From: Diphasiastrum complanatum
Lineage: Eukaryota; Streptophyta; Lycopodiopsida; Lycopodiales; Lycopodiaceae
Assembly: GCA_029204225.1 (NCBI GenBank)
Contig: CM055100.1
Location: 7,950,713 to 8,014,712 of the forward strand
Direction: 5' to 3'
Length of the DNA stretch: 64,000 nucleotides
Shown here piece after piece: positions 35,013-47,116 of this stretch. Both the position numbers and the translations under genes were made by a program. The notes beneath the pieces were generated by a model. That model searched no databases. It was not told the DNA's origin and saw only the letters and a program-made list of their open reading frames with translations. Within the stretch, counting starts at the first letter, position 1, and the number at the start of each line of letters is the position of its first letter.

Positions 35013-35874
35013 TGATAAATTTTACAGTTTTTAGGACAATAATGATTGTACTTTACAATCATAGAGAGTTATTGGTTGCTTAATCAATGAATCTATCAAG
35101 TTCTACACATTAGATCTTGATCTAGATTCACTACACTTGGATTTAAGCAAGAGCAATGGATCAACACATCATTTTTTAGTGAGAGCGGCTTCACACGTGT
35201 GGAGTACTGTCCACTGTACGGACTGCACCTGAAACAACAAGTACAATGATACTAGATAGCAATCATGCATAAAAATCACAAGACAAATGACTAGAAATCT
35301 CACAAAAGTGTAGAGTGCAAAAGTCTCATCAATTTTCTTAGCAAAATGATGATCCTTTTATGGATCAAGTACATCCATGAGTCTGGTACAGTCCAGCAGG
35401 CCTTAACACGTGTGAAGAGTGCCACATCACTCATATCTATCCATTTGATCCATCCTTGATCCTTATCCAATAGTTGACCTTCTAGAATATGACTAAAATC
35501 CAAAAAGCTAGTCTCCTAGAATATAGGAATATTCCCTACAAAATAGGATCTAAGGAAAATGGTCAACTCTTATCTTCTAGTACTCTATACACACATGTGA
35601 ACATCCACTTGCCATGTGGGAGCATTTACTCATGCACATGCAAGGAAAAGCTAATTTGTAGGTGACTAGTCAACTTGACTAAAAACTAGTCATTTCATGT
35701 TCACACTAACTAGAATGATACAAAATCAATTTGGATATATACAAACATGAAAAGTACATCCTTTCACACATGGGAACATGCTCCACACGTGTGAAATCAT
35801 ATCATCAACATATTCTAATGTTTGATCAATATTTACATGAACCAATGTCAAGTGAGAAGTGACAATTTTCAACA
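35013..35874 (-). repeat. 5' LTR of C (862 bp)
   Basis: Identical to 29561-30422 as far as I can read, with palindromes at 35192-35201 and 35784-35793 and the TATA-like box (reverse complement) at 35354-35362. This is the copy that would drive transcription. Confidence 0.96.
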
Positions 35875-36647
35875 CATATTGATTTCTTGGCTTGCTACAA
35901 ATGTTATACCATGCAAGTATGTAGCTCATTAATGCAGAATGCCAAGTTTGGCCTACATAGAACTCGAGCTACATGGTTATGTATTATCTAGTTTGATAAA
36001 TGCAACTTGCATATAGTTTGTAGACATAGAATTAGCATGATTATGCTTGTAGAAACTCGTGGCAACTCACATGCATTAATTGTAAGTGATCCATAGTGAC
36101 ATGCAAGGCATCCACAAAGTTTAATGGACACATGCATGATGATTTGGACATTTCTAGTTAGAACTAGTACACTTGTAAAAAGTTGGTAGAATTTCATGCA
36201 TGACAAGTGACAAATGTCACATAGACTCTAGATGTCACTTTAGATGTCATTTTGGAATGGATAGATATGGTTCTATCTCAAGCTACCTCAATCTCCATAA
36301 ATATGTGTAGCTCTCCACACAATCAATGATGAAGAACCAAAGTTTTGTAGCTATCTCATGTCATTTTGGATCTAAACAAATATTGCTTGTTATCTCTCTA
36401 GCTCTCTCTCTCTAACTCGTGTGGAGGCTAATGCTCATACATTGAAATCTTGTATTTTTATTCATTCTTTGATCATTGCTATTATATTTTGTTGATTAGC
36501 ATGCTAGATTGTGGATTAGCCATTTCTTTTGAACTAGATTTTGTTAATCAATCTAGAATCATGTTATAGTGCCAATCACAAAGCTTAATTAAGATCAGTC
36601 ACTCTTGTGGACATTCCCCACACGTGTGAATTCTGGAAATTTTGTCA
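35875..36647 (+). repeat. 3' LTR of B, second part (with CATAT duplication)
   Basis: The LTR continues from 35880 to AATTTTGTCA at 36647 after the duplicated CATAT (35875-35879). CACACGTGTG is at 36619-36628. The next bases, TTGACTCGGG, resume the A2 protease. The left flank of B is ATATT, so its own target duplication is not intact; A3 gives the empty site as GGTATATTGACT. Confidence 0.92.
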
Positions 36648-36893
36648 TTGACTCGGGAGCCACAAGACACATGACAAGTAACAAGAATTGGTTCAGTAGT
36701 TTGAAGGTGTTGGATAATGGAACATCTATTTCACAAGCAAATGGTGAGGTGTGCAAGATCAAGGGGATAGGCACCGTTTCAATCCAACTACCTGATGGCA
36801 AAAGTAGGATGATCAGGGAGGTACTTTACATACCAGGTTTGAAAAAAAATCTACTTTTTGTTGGAGTCATTACTGATCAAAAGTTGAAAGTAG
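36648..36893 (+). pseudogene. A2: protease fragment, continuation
   Basis: The frame reads IDSGATRHMTSNKNW, GTSISQANGEVCKIKGIG and MIREVLYIPGLKKNL, a copia aspartic protease, and is the direct continuation of the gag ending at 25296. It ends at QKLKV, where homology with A3 stops and unrelated sequence begins. Integrase, RT, RNase H and the 3' LTR of A2 are absent. Confidence 0.88.
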
Positions 36894-37618
36894 CGCCTAT
36901 CAAATTTGAACAAAACCATCACAACTATTGCCACGTTTGAATTCTAAGTGATTCTAACTTTAAAATCCCCAGATTTTGTTAAATTGATTTCTTAGACAAA
37001 CATAATATAATAAACATTTTGTATCAAAGTATTTGATAGTTTAGACAAAATTGTATGAGAATATAGTCAGAGAACAAAAGAATAGAGAAGCATTCAATCA
37101 TTTTGACATAATAATGGAATAAAACTGTATGATCAATTCAATAAGTAGCATGTACAAATCAGAAGAATTGAGCAGAAGACATGAACGGATGCAATTGCAT
37201 ACTCGAAAATATCGTTGAGTATTTGATTGCCTATGTTTGACACTTTCACTATTAAGCAGTAAGTGTTTCTAGCAATGCTAGATATTAATCTTCAAGACTA
37301 ATATGCAAAAAGAGGAAGTGCTAATGTAGTTAACCTAGAAAGTGATCAACTATTTATACTAGTTATGAATGTCGTTTACGGTTAGCCAAATGACAGTTGA
37401 AGAAATTATATGGTCGCAGATCACAATCGGCACTTTAGCCACAATGCGATATCACTTTTCCAGTTGGGCTTGTTGGGAACTACTTGCAAAAAGCGTTGGA
37501 GCAAATCGTTGCCATTCTCGTGTATTTCCACAGACAGTGTAAAAACATGAGTAAAATTACATAATTGGATAGATGAATGGATGTAGATTAAAGATCGATT
37601 ATTAGGATAAATCCAACA
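36894..37618 (-). repeat. Probable 3' LTR of D
   Basis: In element orientation it starts TGTTGGATTTATCC, preceded by a TTAAGGGGGAG polypurine tract (37619-37628). The other end is not defined, since no second copy is present; the left coordinate is simply where A2 stops. Confidence 0.55.
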
Positions 37619-38440
37619 CTCCCCCTTAATCTGAATCCATGAATGTCTTGACCTTCAAACTTAGTTTTGCACAAAGTCTTTTGTGTGCATCCGAGCTCAA
37701 CGCCTTCATGAAATTATTTGTTGTCATGTCTCATGTTCGACAGTACTCCAAGCTTACCTCTTTGTCAAAAACTTTACTTTTGACATAGTGATAGTTGATT
37801 TCAATGTGCTTACTCTTGGAATGAAACCTGGGGCTGGCCGATAAAGCAGTAGCACTTGTCAAACCATACTACTTCAAACAAACATCTAAATAGACAATTC
37901 TCGAAGCATACTACTTCAAACAAACATTTGATACTAAGTTTTGCAACCACATTGCTTCTTTTGTCGCTTGAGAGACAAAGATATACTATGATTATCAAAA
38001 TAGACAATTCTTGAAGCATACTACTTCAAACAAACATCAAACAAACATCTGATACTAAGTCTTGCAGCCACATTGCTTCTTTTGTTGCTTGAGAGACAAC
38101 GATATACTATGATTTTGTAGACGATACACCTATTGAGATTTGGTAGCAGCTGTTCCATGAAATTAGACCACTAGGAAGAATGCAGATCCAGATGTGGATC
38201 TACGAGTGTCTACATCAACTACCCAATATCCATAACAGATGCATTGGCCCATAGTAGCTCTAATGTATCTCATAACTCTTATAACAACTTTCCAATGTCT
38301 GATACTAGAATAAGCGATATACTAACTTAAGGAACTGACAACAAAAGCTATATTTGGTCTAATATAGATCATTCCCTACATAGAGAACCTATTATCAAAT
38401 GATATGTGTCATGTACTTTTAGTGCATCAGTGCTTTTCAA
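37619..38440 (-). pseudogene. D: copia RT end and RNase H, decayed
   Basis: Minus-strand fragments in changing frames read RPNIAFVVSSLS, HWKVVIRVMRYIRATMG, WVVDVDTRRSTSGSAF, SQATKEAMWLQ-like and SKSKHIEINYH-like segments, the usual copia order up to the polypurine tract. A tandem duplication of about 110 bases falls in the RNase H part. Many stops and frameshifts are present. The rest of pol is missing. Confidence 0.7.
37891..38117. repeat. Tandem duplication inside D
   Basis: A unit beginning TAGACAATTC is repeated at 38001. Both copies carry the ATTGCTTCTTTTGT.GCTTGAGAGACAA segment (split by changes), and the second has an extra AAACAAACATC. Confidence 0.85.
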
Positions 38441-38466
38441 GGCAATATAATATCCATTGTAAGCTT

Positions 38467-39464
38467 TGTAGGCCCAAAAGGAGCTATTAGCCTTAATAAC
38501 AAGGCGGGTCCCTCTTTAGGCCCTCCAAAGTAATTAATAAGGATAACAGGCCAATAAGGGCCCAATGTAGTTTAAATAATACTTAACAAGGGCTAACTAT
38601 CCCTCAAGATAGTTAAGTTAAGTGAGAGCATTGTCTATAACTAGGCAAGAGACATCATTTTGTGAATATTTTGGCTCATTTGCAAGTGAGAGCTTCTAGC
38701 TTCCTTGACAATTTGAGCCATAGGGATCTCCATTGTTAGGTCTCATGTTCCCTATCCACATGAATCCATGCTCAATTTCTATTGATTGTAATGTGATTCC
38801 ATTGAGATCTCATTGTTTCTAAATTTCTATGGATATGCTATCATGATGGTCTTGTACTTTTCTTGCTTCTAGCTTTACTTCATTGTTATTGCTATTTGTT
38901 TGGAATTGCATTTCTTGTTATCAGAGCATAGATCCTAAATTCATGATGATCTAGATTTGATGAGTTTACTGTTTTTGTAGATTTCTTTGCTAATTTTTAA
39001 CTTTGAAAAAATTTGTTCAGACAAAATGTCAGCATTCAATTTAGCTTTCATTTGCACCAATTTGGAGGCATTTGGATAAGTTATTGCACTTTTCCCAAAA
39101 GTTGTCAAGATAAGTGATTAGAAATTTCAATTCACTTGATTTGAATTTTTCAGATTTGATTTGAGTTTTAATCTCAATTTTCTATACATAGCATTTTGCA
39201 GACCATCTAATGTACATGTATGTGTTGATGCACTTTGAGTAATCCATCCATAGCAGAAGAGATTGTTGCTTCAAGATCTTCTTAAGCAGAAATCATAGGC
39301 CCAAAAGGAGCTATTAGCCTTAATAACAAGGCAGTTCCCCTTAGGCCCTCCAAGGTAATTAGTAAGAATAATAGGCCAATAAGGGCCCAATGTAGTTTAA
39401 ATAATACTTAACAAGGCTAACTATCTCTCAAGATAGTTAAGTTAAGTGAGAGCATTGTCTATAT
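38467..39464 (+). mobile_element. TRIM-like mini-LTR element, 3' truncated
   Basis: A first LTR (38467-38915) begins TGTAGGCCC. It is followed by a PBS-like TGTTATCAGAGCA (38916-38928), then about 365 bases with no coding sequence, then a second copy of the LTR start (39295-39464) sharing AGGCCCAAAAGGAGC and the later AGTTAAGTTAAGTGAGAGC. The second copy breaks off where an F2 RNase H fragment starts. The short length, lack of genes and initiator-tRNA-type PBS fit a terminal-repeat retrotransposon in miniature. It would depend on proteins from other elements. Confidence 0.7.
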
Positions 39465-39957
39465 CGATGGATTGCTATATGAGAGACAATAGGCTTTACC
39501 AGCTTTACAGGGCTTCGTAGATTCGGATTGGGCAGGCTGTATAGACGATAGAAGATCCACCACAAATTATGCTTTTCATGTTGGTAATGACGTATTATCC
39601 TGGTCCAGCAAAAAACATGATACAATTGCTCTTTTCACCACAATAGCGGAGTACAAAGCCCTATGTCTAGCTACGTAGGAGGTGGTGTGACTAAGAAGGA
39701 TGCTGAAAGACATTGGCATCCTATAGAGTAAGCCTCCATAAATCAGATGTGACAACCATAGTGCTATTCAGCTAGCTAAGAATCTTGTATTTTTGCACGC
39801 ACAAAGCACATAGAGATTAAATATCATTTTGTTAGAGAAAATGAAATAGATGCAGTGCATTGTAGAACAGAGAATTAGCTAGCAAACATACTTACTAAAG
39901 CTCTAAGTGTTGATAAATTTGAGTTTTTTTTAGAGAAAATCACTTTGTAAGAAAAAT
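39465..39957 (+). pseudogene. F2: copia RNase H fragment
   Basis: The plus strand reads GFVDSDWAGCIDDRRSTTNY, VLSWSSKKHDTIALFTT, AEYKALCLAT and RCDNHSAIQLAKN, then becomes frameshifted. Several stops are present. It leads straight into a polypurine tract (39965-39978) and an F-type LTR. Confidence 0.85.
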
Positions 39958-39978
39958 AAACTAGGGATTAAGAGAGAG

Positions 39979-40330
39979 AGTTAAATCTAGTAAGCCCTAG
40001 TTTATTTCTTAGCTCTATGACTATTTTTAGTTTTAGCAGTTTTTGAATTTTTTGTCTATGAGACTGTGTGCGTGTGTATGTGTGCCATGTTGACGGCACA
40101 TAATATGCATAGTCATGACACATGTCCCGTAACGGGGACCGTATTGCCATGCAACGGTACCCCCTACAAAAGAGTCTGTATATATGTACCTTTTCTCCTC
40201 TTTTGATAATAATAGTTCATACAATGTTCTTATGGGATGTGCAGTGCTCTCTCCTTCTACAATCACATGAATTTGTTGGGTGCTTAGCTTGCTAATTGGC
40301 TAAAAGTCATTGCTCATTAGATCCTTGACA
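39979..40330 (+). repeat. 3' LTR of F2 (about 352 bp)
   Basis: It matches the inverted F1 LTR (13651-13991), ending GATCCTTGACA. It contains CATGTCCC-GTAACGGGGAC, a diverged GC-rich inverted motif as in F1. The expected TG at the start reads AG. The 80 bases to 40410 hold nothing recognisable. Confidence 0.75.
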
Positions 40331-40410
40331 TTCACTTCATTTATGACCTTAACCTAACATCTCTAATCCTAAAGTCAATGATTCGTTGACCTACGATGAG
40401 TCACCAAACA

Positions 40411-40683
40411 CTTAGAATCTATTTCAAACAGGAACACAGATCATGCTACACAGTAACACAGACAGAAAACACTCTCCACAGCAAGCTCACATAGCAACTG
40501 TATTTCTCAAAATGAAATTACGCTGTACATATAGTTGTTCACTCAGGCAACCCATGCATGACCCAGGTTGCCATTGGCGGGACGTGTGTCTCGTCGACTT
40601 GCCTCATGGCGAGGCCAACTAATCCTTATCAACTGTTAGGAACCACAATACAATAGCACAATGATTCTACTTTAATTCTAACT
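40411..40683 (-). repeat. 3' LTR of A3 (273 bp)
   Basis: Homologous to the A1 and A2 LTRs in reverse orientation. The termini are again AGTTAGAAT and ATTCTAAG in element orientation. The adjacent CTCTCCCTTAAAG (from 40684) is the polypurine tract. Confidence 0.88.
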
Positions 40684-40737
40684 CTCTCCCTTAAAGTAGA
40701 GTCTACTTTTTATACAGTCATATACATAGCTTTAAAG

Positions 40738-43700
40738 TTAACAAACTTTAAGTACAAAAAGCTTTGATCTAAACTTATCAAACTTTTCTCCAACAAGTGG
40801 CTTAGTGAAAATATCAGCTAGTTGTTCTTCCGTACTACAATGAGCAGCATGAATTTCACGACTCAACAAAGTGATACTGAATCTCAATGTGTTTGGTTCT
40901 CTCATGGAACACTGGATTCTTTGCTAGCTGAATGCCACTCTGACTGTCGCTATGTAATGTCGTGGGATTTTTTTGCTTCATGCCAACTTCTTCCAAGATT
41001 TGTCTCAACCATATAGCTTCCTGTGCTACACTACACATTGTCTTATACTCTACTTCTGTGGTGGATAGAGCAATTGTACTTTGCTTCTTACTAGACCAGG
41101 AAAAGCAACTACCACAAAACTGGAATACATACCCTGTGGTGGATCTACGATCATCATAGTCACCTCCCCAATCCGCATCCACATGGCCACACAACTTAGG
41201 TAACCCATCATGCTTCCTATAAATCAAGCCATACTCTGAAGTGCCTTTCACATAACGCAAAATGAGTTTAGCTGCCTTCCAATGCGTTTCCGTAGGTGCT
41301 GCCATAAAACTTATAATGCCAACAACATAACATATATCTGGTCTAGTCGTGGTAAGGTAAATCAAGCTGCCTACTAATTGTCTATACATCGTAGCATCAA
41401 ATGACTGTGACTCATCAAGCTTAGAAATCTTTTTACCTGGTTCAATAGGAGTATTCATTGGTTTGCAATCCTGCAACCTAAACCTATGCAGCAACTCTTT
41501 GACATACTTCACCTGTGTTAAACCCACTTCGTGTCCTTTTTGCCACACCTCTACTCTAAGGCAATAATGCATCAGGCTAAGATCTGTCATCTCGAATTGT
41601 TCAATGAGGTCTTTCTTGATCATATCTATCATCTCTTGATTATTTCCCATAATAATCAAGTCATCAACATAAAGATCAATACCTCTTCTTCTAACTCACC
41701 ATTTAGAAAAGTAGATTTCACATTCATTTGATGCAAAGGCCAACCAAAATGTGAAGCTAAAGCAACTAGTAGACGTAGAGTATTCCACATACATACTGGC
41801 GCAAAGCTCTCCTCATAGTCGATACCTTTACTTTGTGCATACCCTTTGATCTCCAATCTTGCCTTGTGCTTTGCTATACTTCCATCTGCATGGTACTTAG
41901 TCCTGTATACCCATTTGCAACCAATGGGTTTCTTGCCAATTGGTGGTTCTACTAAGTCCCATGTGCTATGCTTAGCAATTGACTCCATCTCCTCTCCCAT
42001 GGCCTTGACCCAAATGTCATCATCCTTCACTTCACCATAAGTCGAAGGTTCTTTTCTTTGAATAATGCTAGATAAGAGAGCATAATCTGCTTCATACCTT
42101 TCAGGTTGTGTCTTCTCTCTTGTTGAATTTGTAGCTCTCCCTAGCTAGAGGATTATGAAAATTCATCCATGTCGTGGCTCTCCAACAATCTCTCAAACCA
42201 CTTAGGGAGCTTCCTGTCAGGTGATCAGCTTCCTGGTGAAAATGTATCCCACGGTACATCTTTCTCCTTGCGTTTGTCACCTGCAACTTCAATCCTTCTT
42301 GAACCAAAAGGTTTGTCTCTACCTCTCCAATTTGTCTCTTGAGTTTGAGTAGTAGTATCTTGAGATGTATCCTCATATACATTACTCAGAAGGTCAATGA
42401 ATGGATCATCATCAGGTGGTATCCTCACTATACCATCTTTCCCATTGGATGTATCTATCTTCTCAGCATCTTCGTCTTCATACATCTTGGGTTCATCAAA
42501 GATAACATCACGGCTTACATGGATTTTGTTTTCCACTGGATCAAAACATCTATAGCCCTTCACACGATCATCATATCCTAGGAATATACACTTGATAGCT
42601 TTACATCAAGTTCACGTCTCTCCTCCTTACGAATGTGTACAAAGGCCTTACATCCAAAGATTCGCAAGTGGTTCACCTTTGGCTTCTTCTTCGTGAATGC
42701 TTCCTCAGGTGTTATCTTTGGTGGTAGGACTTCTATTTTGAAGATAGACTACCGTACTACATGCTTCTGACCAAAAATCTTTTGGTAGTTTCATCTCAAC
42801 TAGCATAGATTTGGCACTTTCCACAATCGTATGATTCTTGCACTCAACTACGCCATTGAGAGTGGGAGTATGAGATTGCGTAAATTGTCTTTTGATCCCA
42901 CATTGATCACAAAGATCATTGAAGTCATTAGACTTGTACTCACCTCCACTATCTGATCTTAGGACTTTGGTCTTCCTACCTGTCTGATTTTCGACCAATG
43001 CTTTGAAGCTCTTGAAATCGTCAAATGCATCCAATTTGTTCTTCAAAAGTAGATCCACATTTTACGTGACATATCATCAATAAAGGTCATGAAATAGAAG
43101 GCTTTACCTAAGGACATGGTCCTCATAGGCCCGCATAAATCTATGTGGATTAAATCTAGGATGTTCTTTGCTCTTGCAACACCACCTTTATTGAACTTCT
43201 CTCGATGCTGCTTCCCATATACACATGATTTGCACATCAATTTCAAGTGGTCTTTTATAGTAGGCAATTTTGTTACCATCTCCAATTTCCTCATCAAACT
43301 GAGGCTTCCCAAGTTCAAGTGACCAAGCCTCTTATGCCACAACTCAATTTGCAATGGAATGGATGATACGAGTCCATGTTGCCCCTTGATTGTAGCAGTC
43401 AGCCTGTATAATTTTGTATTGGGCTCCCTTACTCCAACCGCAATAACTTTGAATTCTTGGTTTACATCCTTCACAAAGCAACGATCATGGGCGAATTCTA
43501 CTTTCAACTTTTGATCAGTAATGACTCCAGCAGAAAGTAGATTTTTCTTCAAACCTAGTACATAAAGTACCTCCCTGATCATCTTGCTTTTGCCATCAAG
43601 TAGTTGGATTGAAATGGTGCCTATCCCCTTGATCTTGCACACATCGCCATTTGCTTGTGAAATGGACGTTCCATTATCCAACACTTTCAAGCTACTGTCC

Positions 43701-44634
43701 TGTCGTGTGTCTTGTGGCTCCCCAGTCAATATACCATGCTTGATCATCTTGATTAGATGACAATGCAGATATGAAGATGCTAGAGTCTTCAATCTCACCC
43801 TCATCGACAAGGTTACATGCTTGCTTTGGTTTCCCCTTGCCTTGTTCTGCCAGGAATTTGCGACATTCACTCTTATAATGGCCCTTTTTACCACAATGAA
43901 AGCACTTGTCTTTCTTCTTGGTCTTATTGGAAGATCCGTCATCCTCCTGAGTCTTGGCAAATTGTTGTTTAGACTTCTTCTTGCCCTTGCCATTGCCTTG
44001 TTTTTGGCATGTCGCAAGTGCCTGATCGTCAGTATTTTAACATCTAGCTTTCACCATTTCTCGTCGTTGCTCTTCCTGCATCAAGATTCTTGTAAGCTCG
44101 TCAAAGATTGGCAATCTTTCTCTTGATGTTATTCCGCTCACAAACATCTAATAGGGTTTCGCAATGCCACACAATGCATTGTGTACCAGCTCCACATCAC
44201 ATATGCACTCACCAATAGAATGTAGTTCATCTCTCATTGTCTTGATTCTGGTCACCTACGTCTGAATGTGCTGTCCTTGTTCCATTCGGACACTATTCAG
44301 CTTTGACTTCAAAAACATGATTCTTGATGGATTTGACATCTTGAACTGCTCCTTTAGCACATCCCATGCATGTCTAGGTGTAACAACATCACAAATGTGG
44401 GTAATGATGTGATCTTTCACTAACAAGTTAATGAAGGTCAAAGCTTTCCTCATCTTTTTGTCGAACACTTTGATATCCGCTTCATTTGGCGACCTTCTCT
44501 CATCACCCATGATGACTTCCCACACGTCTTTCTCCATTAGTATGTTGATTCATTTTAAATTTCTACACTGGATAGTTGGAAATCCCGTCCAATTTGTTAC
44601 TTTCACTCAAAATGGACTCTCCCATGTTTGTCAT
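40738..44634 (-). pseudogene. A3: near-complete copia gag-pol, decayed
   Basis: From the gag start at 44634 the minus strand runs through gag (SNPSRIMFLKSKLNSVRM), zinc knuckle, protease and pre-integrase (LWHKRLGHLN). Integrase follows (HIDLCGP, DSGGEY, NGVVECKN give D, D, E), then RT (KHKARLEIKGYAQ, NVKSTFLNGELEEEV) and RNase H (DADWGGDYDDRRST, RTKHIEIQYHF). Frames change several times (near 44250, 44030, 43720, 43050, 42250, 42050). Near 41682 about 95 residues of RT, including GLKQAP, are deleted so that ELEEEV runs into VDDLIIMGNN. It supplies the empty-site sequence for the B insertion in A2. Inactive. Confidence 0.9.
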
Positions 44635-44999
44635 CACAAAACTGCTTGAAAATTCTGCCGTAGGCTAGAAACAGTATGTCGAGGTCAATTGTGATGTCAA
44701 AAGTTGAAAATAATGACCTACACTTTTTCCCTTACCAGGCCACTCGCTGCCTAATTTGAAAGCCAAATCGGCGTTGCCTTCCGAAATGCACTCAGTCGTC
44801 AACTCCTAACTACGTGCCCAGTGGAATGGTGAAATCACTTTTGGTGCACTTTGAACACTTTCTCCGTTGCAATCAATCTTTTTTGTCGTACCATACTTGC
44901 AAGTACAGCTTGGGTGCCCTTTGTTTGGAGGTTATAGCCTTTTGTTTGGGTCAAAACGGGCAAAGGACCCAAAAATAGGAATTTTCCTTGTTTTTGAAC
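44635..44999 (-). other. A3 leader fragment
   Basis: It matches 24010-24390 of A2 in reverse. Homology stops at about 45000, where plus-strand RT of element I begins. The A3 PBS and 5' LTR are missing. Confidence 0.75.
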
Positions 45000-46263
45000 T
45001 GCCTTGCTACTTCTTTCAAGTGGGAGCTCTTTCAACTTAATGTGACAAATGCTTTCTTGAATGTATTCTTGGAGGAGGAAATTTACATGTGCCAACCCGA
45101 GGGCTTCATCAAAGATGGAGAAGAAGACAAAGTGTGCTTTTTGAAGAAGAGTCTTTATGGGCTCAAGCAAGCACCTAGAGCTTGGTACTCTAGGTTGCAT
45201 TCTTATCTTATTTCCATTGGATTTGCTGTAAGTTCTTATGAATCATCATTGTACTACAAATGTAATGATGGAAAGATCATCATTTTGGTTTTATATGTTG
45301 ATGATATAATTCTCACAGGAAATGATCATGATGGCATTATAGATGTAAAAATTTCCTTGTCTAGTGAGTTTAAAATTGGTAGATCTAGGACTTCTAAAGG
45401 TTATACTTGGAATAGAAGGTACTAGATGCAATCATTTTACTTTCATATGCCAATCTAAGTATGCTGGATCCATCTTAGAAAAGTTTAGCATGAAAGATTG
45501 TAAAGGAGTTGAAACTCCCATGGAACTAAATGTAAAAGTTTCTAAGGAAAGTGATGAAGCATCCTTTGAGGAAATCACTACCTATAGAAAACTTATTGGT
45601 TCCTTGATCTATTTGACCATCACTAGACTAGATCTTAGCTTTTGTGTTGGCAAATTGAGTCAATACATGCAAAGTCCACTAATATGTCATTGGAAGAGTG
45701 CCAAAAGAGTGTTAAGGTACATCTCGGCTACTAGAAATTTTGGCATAATATATCAAGGGACTAATCTTTGTTTGAGAGCGTACTCGGACTCAAATTTTGC
45801 AGGTGACAAAGTGGATAGAAGATCCATAAGTGCCTTTGCTACATTCCTATGTGGAGGAGTCATATCTTGGCTTTCCAAAAAGCAAGATACTATCTCACTT
45901 TCATCAACCGAATTCGAGTATAAAGCTATGACAACAACAACAAAGGAGATCCTATGGCTAAGAAGACTATTGGAGGAGCTTCAAGTAATCAAGGATAAAG
46001 ATATTCCATGCATTTATTGTGACAATCAAGCAGCCCAAGAACTTGCCAACAATCCAATCTTCCATGCTCAAACCAAGCACATTGAGATTTCACATCACTT
46101 TGTGAGAGAGAAGGTACAAGCAAAGGAGATCAAGCTCATCCATGTTTCATCTTCAGATTGTGTTGCTGATATACTTACCAAACCATTGGAAAAGGATCAA
46201 TTTGTGAAGTTAAGATTAGCACTTGGAGTTGTAGATAGAAGTATACTAGATTTACCAAGATAG
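45000..46263 (+). pseudogene. I: copia RT and RNase H
   Basis: The sequence opens inside RT (FKWELFQLNVTNAFLN), then LYGLKQAPRAWY, LYVDDIILTGND, HWKSAKRVLRYIS, YSDSNFAGDKVDRRS, STEFEYKAM and CDNQAAQELANNP. It ends KPLEKDQFVKLRLALG, DRSILDLPR and a stop. One frameshift lies near 45375-45400. RNase H motifs are changed in places (DSN for DSD, EFE for EAE). It resembles C in sequence. Upstream pol is lost at the junction with A3. Confidence 0.9.
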
Positions 46264-46266
46264 ATT

Positions 46267-46277
46267 TTGAGGAGGAG
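46267..46277 (+). other. Polypurine tract of I
   Basis: TTGAGGAGGAG directly precedes the LTR. Confidence 0.8.
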
Positions 46278-47114
46278 TGTGAAAATGTCAAAATCATGCT
46301 TGATCTAGGCCAAAATCATGTACATATTATGTTTACACATGTGTGGAGTCTGTTCCCACATGTGAATTTAATGCATTTATCATTTAGATGAGTCATATAG
46401 GTTGTACATACCATTTCATTTGAGATCTAGTGGCTAAAATGGCCAGAATCTAGTTTTCTAGCTACATGCCACTTGGCATCATTTTATTGGTAGGAAAAGC
46501 TATTTCACATGGATAGGAGTGATCCCACACATGCCAAGGATTTCTCACATGTGTCAAAATGTCAGTAGTAGGTGAGATCCAACTTGTAGTAGATATTTGT
46601 GCAAGTCCCTATAAATTAGGAAAATTGCCTTAAATAAAGGGAGGTGGCTATAAGTTAGGAAACTTGGTCCATGTGCCATATTGATGATTATTGGTGGATC
46701 CTTTGATGAGTAGGCACTCTCACACGTGCCAAATCAACTGAGTAAGCATCAGCTCTTGTGTATATATGGTGGCTCATTTGGCCATAATTGATATGGAAGC
46801 TAAATCTTGGTTTTGGAGAGATTCTAGTGTTTTCTCTCTATTTGTCTTGTGTTTTTATGCATTGATTGGGTTCTAAGCTTAGTATACTTTATTCTCAGCC
46901 TACTGTCCATACTCTGACAGGTTTTCACACGTGTGAAACCAGAAAGTACAAGTTTTGATCAATAATGATTGTTCTTGTTAGATTTATTCATCTAGATTTG
47001 ATCTAAATGCTATCTAATCTTGTGTAGATTGATAGGTTGATCTAATCTAACATCCAATCACACTTGTGGATCTGATTTAGATCTATTTTTGGTCCATTTT
47101 GCTGTATTTTGACA
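46278..47114 (+). repeat. 3' LTR of I (about 837 bp)
   Basis: The start TGTGAAAATGTCAAAAT is clear after the PPT. The end is placed at ATTTTGACA (47114) because it mirrors the start, but no second copy confirms it. CACACGTGTG is at 46926-46935. Confidence 0.65.
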
Positions 47115-47116
47115 TT

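Larger units (their letters stand above)
29561..35874 (-). mobile_element. Element C: complete, apparently young Ty1/copia element
   Basis: This 6314-bp element has, on the minus strand, a 5' LTR (35013-35874), PBS, leader, one gag-pol frame, PPT and 3' LTR (29561-30422). A perfect 5-bp duplication flanks it. The LTRs are equal in length (862 bp) and I find no mismatch on reading both. No stop or frameshift is present in the 1326-codon frame. By these criteria it is recent and possibly still active. It sits inside the 3' LTR of B. Confidence 0.96.

Noticed and set aside
37891-38117. CRISPR-like or satellite array
   Set aside because: Only two tandem copies of a decayed RNase H segment.
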